NCBI GenBank assembly: GCA_934277495.1
Contig: CAKQUI010000006.1
Coordinates: 1-36,581, forward strand
DNA: 36,581 nucleotides
Source: an uncultured Clostridia bacterium
GTDB lineage: Bacteria; Bacillota; Clostridia; Peptostreptococcales; Anaerovoracaceae
Reading direction: 5' to 3'
Part shown: positions 34,736 to 36,581 of the stretch, in pieces
How the letters are laid out: each line of letters begins with the position of its first letter
Numbering within the stretch: position 1 is the first letter of the stretch
Notes under the pieces: model-generated
The model's input: only the letters and a program-made list of their open reading frames with translations
Told to the model about the DNA's origin: nothing
Databases searched by the model: none
Translations under genes and position numbers: made by a program

Positions 34736-34743
34736 CCATGCAA
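34716..34743 (-). promoter_or_regulatory. Minus-strand promoter candidate entering the repeat array
   Basis: On the minus strand TTGCAT (34743-34738) and a perfect TATAAT (34721-34716) are 16 bp apart. Transcription would start inside unit 4 and cross the array to queH, giving the long housekeeping block a structured leader of about 330 nt. Confidence 0.45.
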
Positions 34744-34755
34744 AGGAGATTATAA

Positions 34756-35727
34756 ATGCACGAAACTGTGAAAACTCCGGTAGTTGATGCTCCTGTCATA
34801 TTCGATACTTCTGACGGGCAGCAGCTCCGTATAAATACTGTAAATACTTTTCTCAAGAAGCATTTCGGAAGGAAGATGATCAAGCTTTCACTGGATGGCG
34901 GTTTCACCTGTCCCAACCGTGACGGAAGCAAAGGTACAGGCGGCTGTCTCTTCTGCTCTGCCAGCGGCTCCGGTGATATGGCCAGTGGCTCCGGCGATAT
35001 CACAGCCGATCTCAGCAGCCAGATAAAACTCCTTTCGGATAAATGGCCCGACGCCGGATATCTGGCGTATTTCCAGAGCCATACCAACACCTACGCACCT
35101 GTAGATGAGCTTCGCAGCAAATTTTATACAGCGCTGGAATCCCCCGGCATCTCAGGCATAGCCATAGCAACAAGGCCTGACTGTCTTCCGGACGATGTCA
35201 TCGACCTCCTTGCAGAAATAAACGAAAAAACATTCATGTGGGTGGAACTGGGGCTGCAGACGATACACGAAAAAACAGCAAAAGATATGAACCTCTGCTA
35301 TACTGTCAGAGATTATGATAACGCTGTAAAAAAACTCAGCAATAAAAAAATCCCTGTTGTCACCCACCTTATCCTCGGACTTCCGGGCGAAAACAGAGAA
35401 ATGATGCTGTCATCTGTCAGACATGTATGCAGCAGCGGTATTTCCGGCATAAAGCTCCATATGTTCAATCTGGTAAAAGGTTCCCGCATGGAGAAACTAT
35501 ATCCGGAATATATATCATTTTCTTCGATAGAAGAATACACAGATCTGGTCATCGAAGCTCTGGAGCTGATACCTCCTGAGATCGTAGTACACAGGATATC
35601 AGGGGATGCACCTCGTTCAACGCTCATCTATCCTGAATGGAGCTATATGAAACGCACCATACTGAACAATATCCATAAAACCATGCGTGAAAGAAACACA
35701 TGGCAAGGCAGACGGTCTACTCTTTAG
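34756..35727 (+). CDS. TIGR01212-family radical SAM protein (YtqA-like)
   Basis: A 323-residue radical SAM protein of the YtqA/TIGR01212 family, related to the Elp3 group. The cluster cysteines are in the long-spaced arrangement TCPNRDGSKGTGGCLFC rather than the classic CxxxCxxC. YFQSHTNTYAPVDEL, ATRPDCLPDDV, WVELGLQTIHEKTAKDMN, THLILGLPGE, GIKLHMFNLVKGS and VHRISGDAPRSTLI are family motifs. Its chemistry is not established; tRNA modification is a fair guess from Elp3 and from the queH neighbour. Directly after the cluster motif a 21-bp tandem duplication (34960-35001) repeats a seven-residue SGSGD segment. AAAGGAGATT precedes the ATG. Its last 11 bp overlap the end of the convergent tdk gene. 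Confidence 0.87.
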   Translation: MHETVKTPVVDAPVIFDTSDGQQLRINTVNTFLKKHFGRKMIKLSLDGGFTCPNRDGSKGTGGCLFCSASGSGDMASGSGDITADLSSQIKLLSDKWPDAGYLAYFQSHTNTYAPVDELRSKFYTALESPGISGIAIATRPDCLPDDVIDLLAEINEKTFMWVELGLQTIHEKTAKDMNLCYTVRDYDNAVKKLSNKKIPVVTHLILGLPGENREMMLSSVRHVCSSGISGIKLHMFNLVKGSRMEKLYPEYISFSSIEEYTDLVIEALELIPPEIVVHRISGDAPRSTLIYPEWSYMKRTILNNIHKTMRERNTWQGRRSTL

Positions 35728-36301
35728 GACCCAGACGACCTTCATTGTAATGCTTCCTGCATAGAGAAACGTACATATCGTCTCCGCCAACCATTATCTG
35801 TTCGCCGCTTTTGACGAATTTGCCATCAACGACTCTGGCTACCATTGTGGCCTTCCTGCCGCACCAGCATATAGTCTTGATCTCTTCTATTTTATCTGCA
35901 TAGATAAGCATATAGTACGATCCCTCGAACAATTCGTTCCTGAAATCGTTTTTCAGACCATATGCAAGTACAGGGATATTGAAACTGTCAACTATCTCTA
36001 TAAGTTCCTCCACGTGATGTTTTTTCAGGAACTGACATTCATCTATAACTACGCAGTCTATAGGCTCCACATTGTTCTCACGCATGAAGATCTCCAGTAT
36101 ATTGGTATCTTCATTCACTATCGTAGCTTCCCTCTGCAGTCCTATCCTTGATGTTATGACGCCTTTCCCGTATCTGTCATCGACGCCCGGAACAAGAGCC
36201 AGCACTTTCTTGCCACGCTCCTCGTAGTTGTACGCTACCTTTATGACTTCGATGGACTTTCCTGCATTCATCGTACTGTATCTGTAATATAACTGTGCCA
36301 T
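35717..36301 (-). CDS. tdk: Thymidine kinase (type II)
   Basis: Tdk phosphorylates thymidine to dTMP in the salvage pathway. The 194-residue protein has the P-loop STMNAGKS (9-16), the catalytic/Walker B region VVIDECQFL, the lasso segment YGLKNDFRNELFEGS, and a structural zinc site built from CWC in TICWCGRKA together with C and H in SLCRKHY. The ATG at 36301 has AGGAGGAAATC upstream; a 37-codon in-frame extension has no site and no homology to Tdk. The gene is read toward the radical SAM gene and overlaps its end by 11 bp, leaving no room for a terminator between them. Confidence 0.95.
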   Translation of the reverse strand: MAQLYYRYSTMNAGKSIEVIKVAYNYEERGKKVLALVPGVDDRYGKGVITSRIGLQREATIVNEDTNILEIFMRENNVEPIDCVVIDECQFLKKHHVEELIEIVDSFNIPVLAYGLKNDFRNELFEGSYYMLIYADKIEEIKTICWCGRKATMVARVVDGKFVKSGEQIMVGGDDMYVSLCRKHYNEGRLGPKE

Positions 36302-36460
36302 CAGATTTCCTCCTGTATGACATTCAGAACAAAGCATACCGCCGTAACTATCCCAGGATATAACATAAACCTGCAGGGCAAGCCGTACAGATATGACTAT
36401 ATACAGGACCACGCTGCATAAAGCCGCAGCAGACAGCTTTGATCATATTTTCCTGATATA
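36302..36460 (-). other. Intergenic region upstream of tdk
   Basis: About 160 bp between the tRNA terminator and tdk. I found the tdk ribosome binding site but no convincing -35/-10 pair; tdk may depend on readthrough from the tRNA promoter beyond the window. Confidence 0.4.
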
Positions 36461-36498
36461 GAAAAATAACCCCTCGGACATAGTCAGCAAGAGATTAT
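36461..36498 (-). terminator. Intrinsic terminator after tRNA-Phe
   Basis: On the minus strand ATAATCTCTT (36498-36489) pairs with GAGGGGTTAT (36475-36466) over 10 bp including three G-U pairs, with a 13-nt loop. TTTTTC follows. It lies 14 bp after the tRNA CCA end. The many wobble pairs make it weaker than the other terminators here. Confidence 0.5.
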
Positions 36499-36511
36499 CT
36501 TTATTAATAAG

Positions 36512-36581
36512 TGGTGCCCAGACTCGGAATCGAACCAAGGACACGGGGATTTTCAGTCCCCTGCTCTACCAACTGAGCTAT
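36512..36581 (-). tRNA. tRNA-Phe (GAA), 5' end cut by the window edge
   Basis: On the minus strand the cloverleaf reads from the last acceptor base through TAGCTCAGTTGGTAGAGC (D arm). The anticodon stem GGGGA/TCCCC follows, with loop CTGAAAA (anticodon GAA). The T arm around GGTTCGATTCC comes next. The 3' acceptor strand is TCTGGGC with discriminator A and an encoded CCA. About six bases of the 5' acceptor strand lie outside the window. The gene-encoded CCA is usual in Firmicutes. Confidence 0.96.

Noticed and set aside
34383..34755. PreQ1 riboswitch upstream of queH
   Set aside because: The short C-rich loop and A-rich tail of preQ1 aptamers are not seen; the region is taken up by the AT-rich repeats.

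Overview
The window looks like core chromosome of an endospore-forming, Gram-positive anaerobe of the class Clostridia. The evidence is spoIVA, a PASTA-domain Ser/Thr kinase paired with a PP2C phosphatase, an rnc-smc-ftsY cluster, a NiaR-type niacin repressor and strong AGGAGG ribosome binding sites. The sigma-54 amino-acid-catabolism type regulator beside a GABA-type aminotransferase suggests an amino-acid fermenter (Family XIII/Anaerovoracaceae-like). That finer placement is inference only.

Layout. (1) Positions 1-522 carry no convincing gene. They hold a near-consensus minus-strand promoter running off the left edge, inverted repeats, and a plus-strand promoter for niaR. (2) 523-1535 (+): niaR and a small helical protein, separated by a hairpin that contains the second gene's ribosome binding site, then a bidirectional terminator. 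(3) 1710-6006 (-): homoserine dehydrogenase, a codon-biased GABA-type aminotransferase and a sigma-54-dependent activator. (4) 6154-10820 (-): a beta-CASP metallo-beta-lactamase nuclease, an M20 amidohydrolase (allantoate/ureidopropionate/N-carbamoyl amino acid type) and a 14-TM MFS transporter. (5) 10879-34382 (-): about 23.5 kb of tightly packed collinear housekeeping genes. In transcription order these are queH, asnA, priA, def, fmt, yugP-like, rsmB, prpC, prkC, rsgA, rpe, plsX, rnc, smc, ftsY, der, plsY, gpsA, miaB, spoIVA. They cover tRNA modification, asparagine synthesis, replication restart, formyl-Met processing, envelope signalling, ribosome assembly, phospholipid synthesis, chromosome condensation, protein targeting and spore coat assembly. 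(6) 34383-34755: an AT-rich divergent intergenic region holding an array of four 85-bp tandem units. (7) 34756-36581: a TIGR01212-type radical SAM gene (+), a convergent overlapping tdk (-), and a 5'-truncated tRNA-Phe at the right edge.

The most unusual element is the 85-bp array. Its repeats start exactly 85 bp apart, and each full unit encodes two stem-loops whose arms change together from unit to unit. Candidate promoters at both ends point inward, so both flanking genes could carry the array in their leaders. I do not recognise it as a known element. All gene identifications come from reading the protein sequences; no database search was run.
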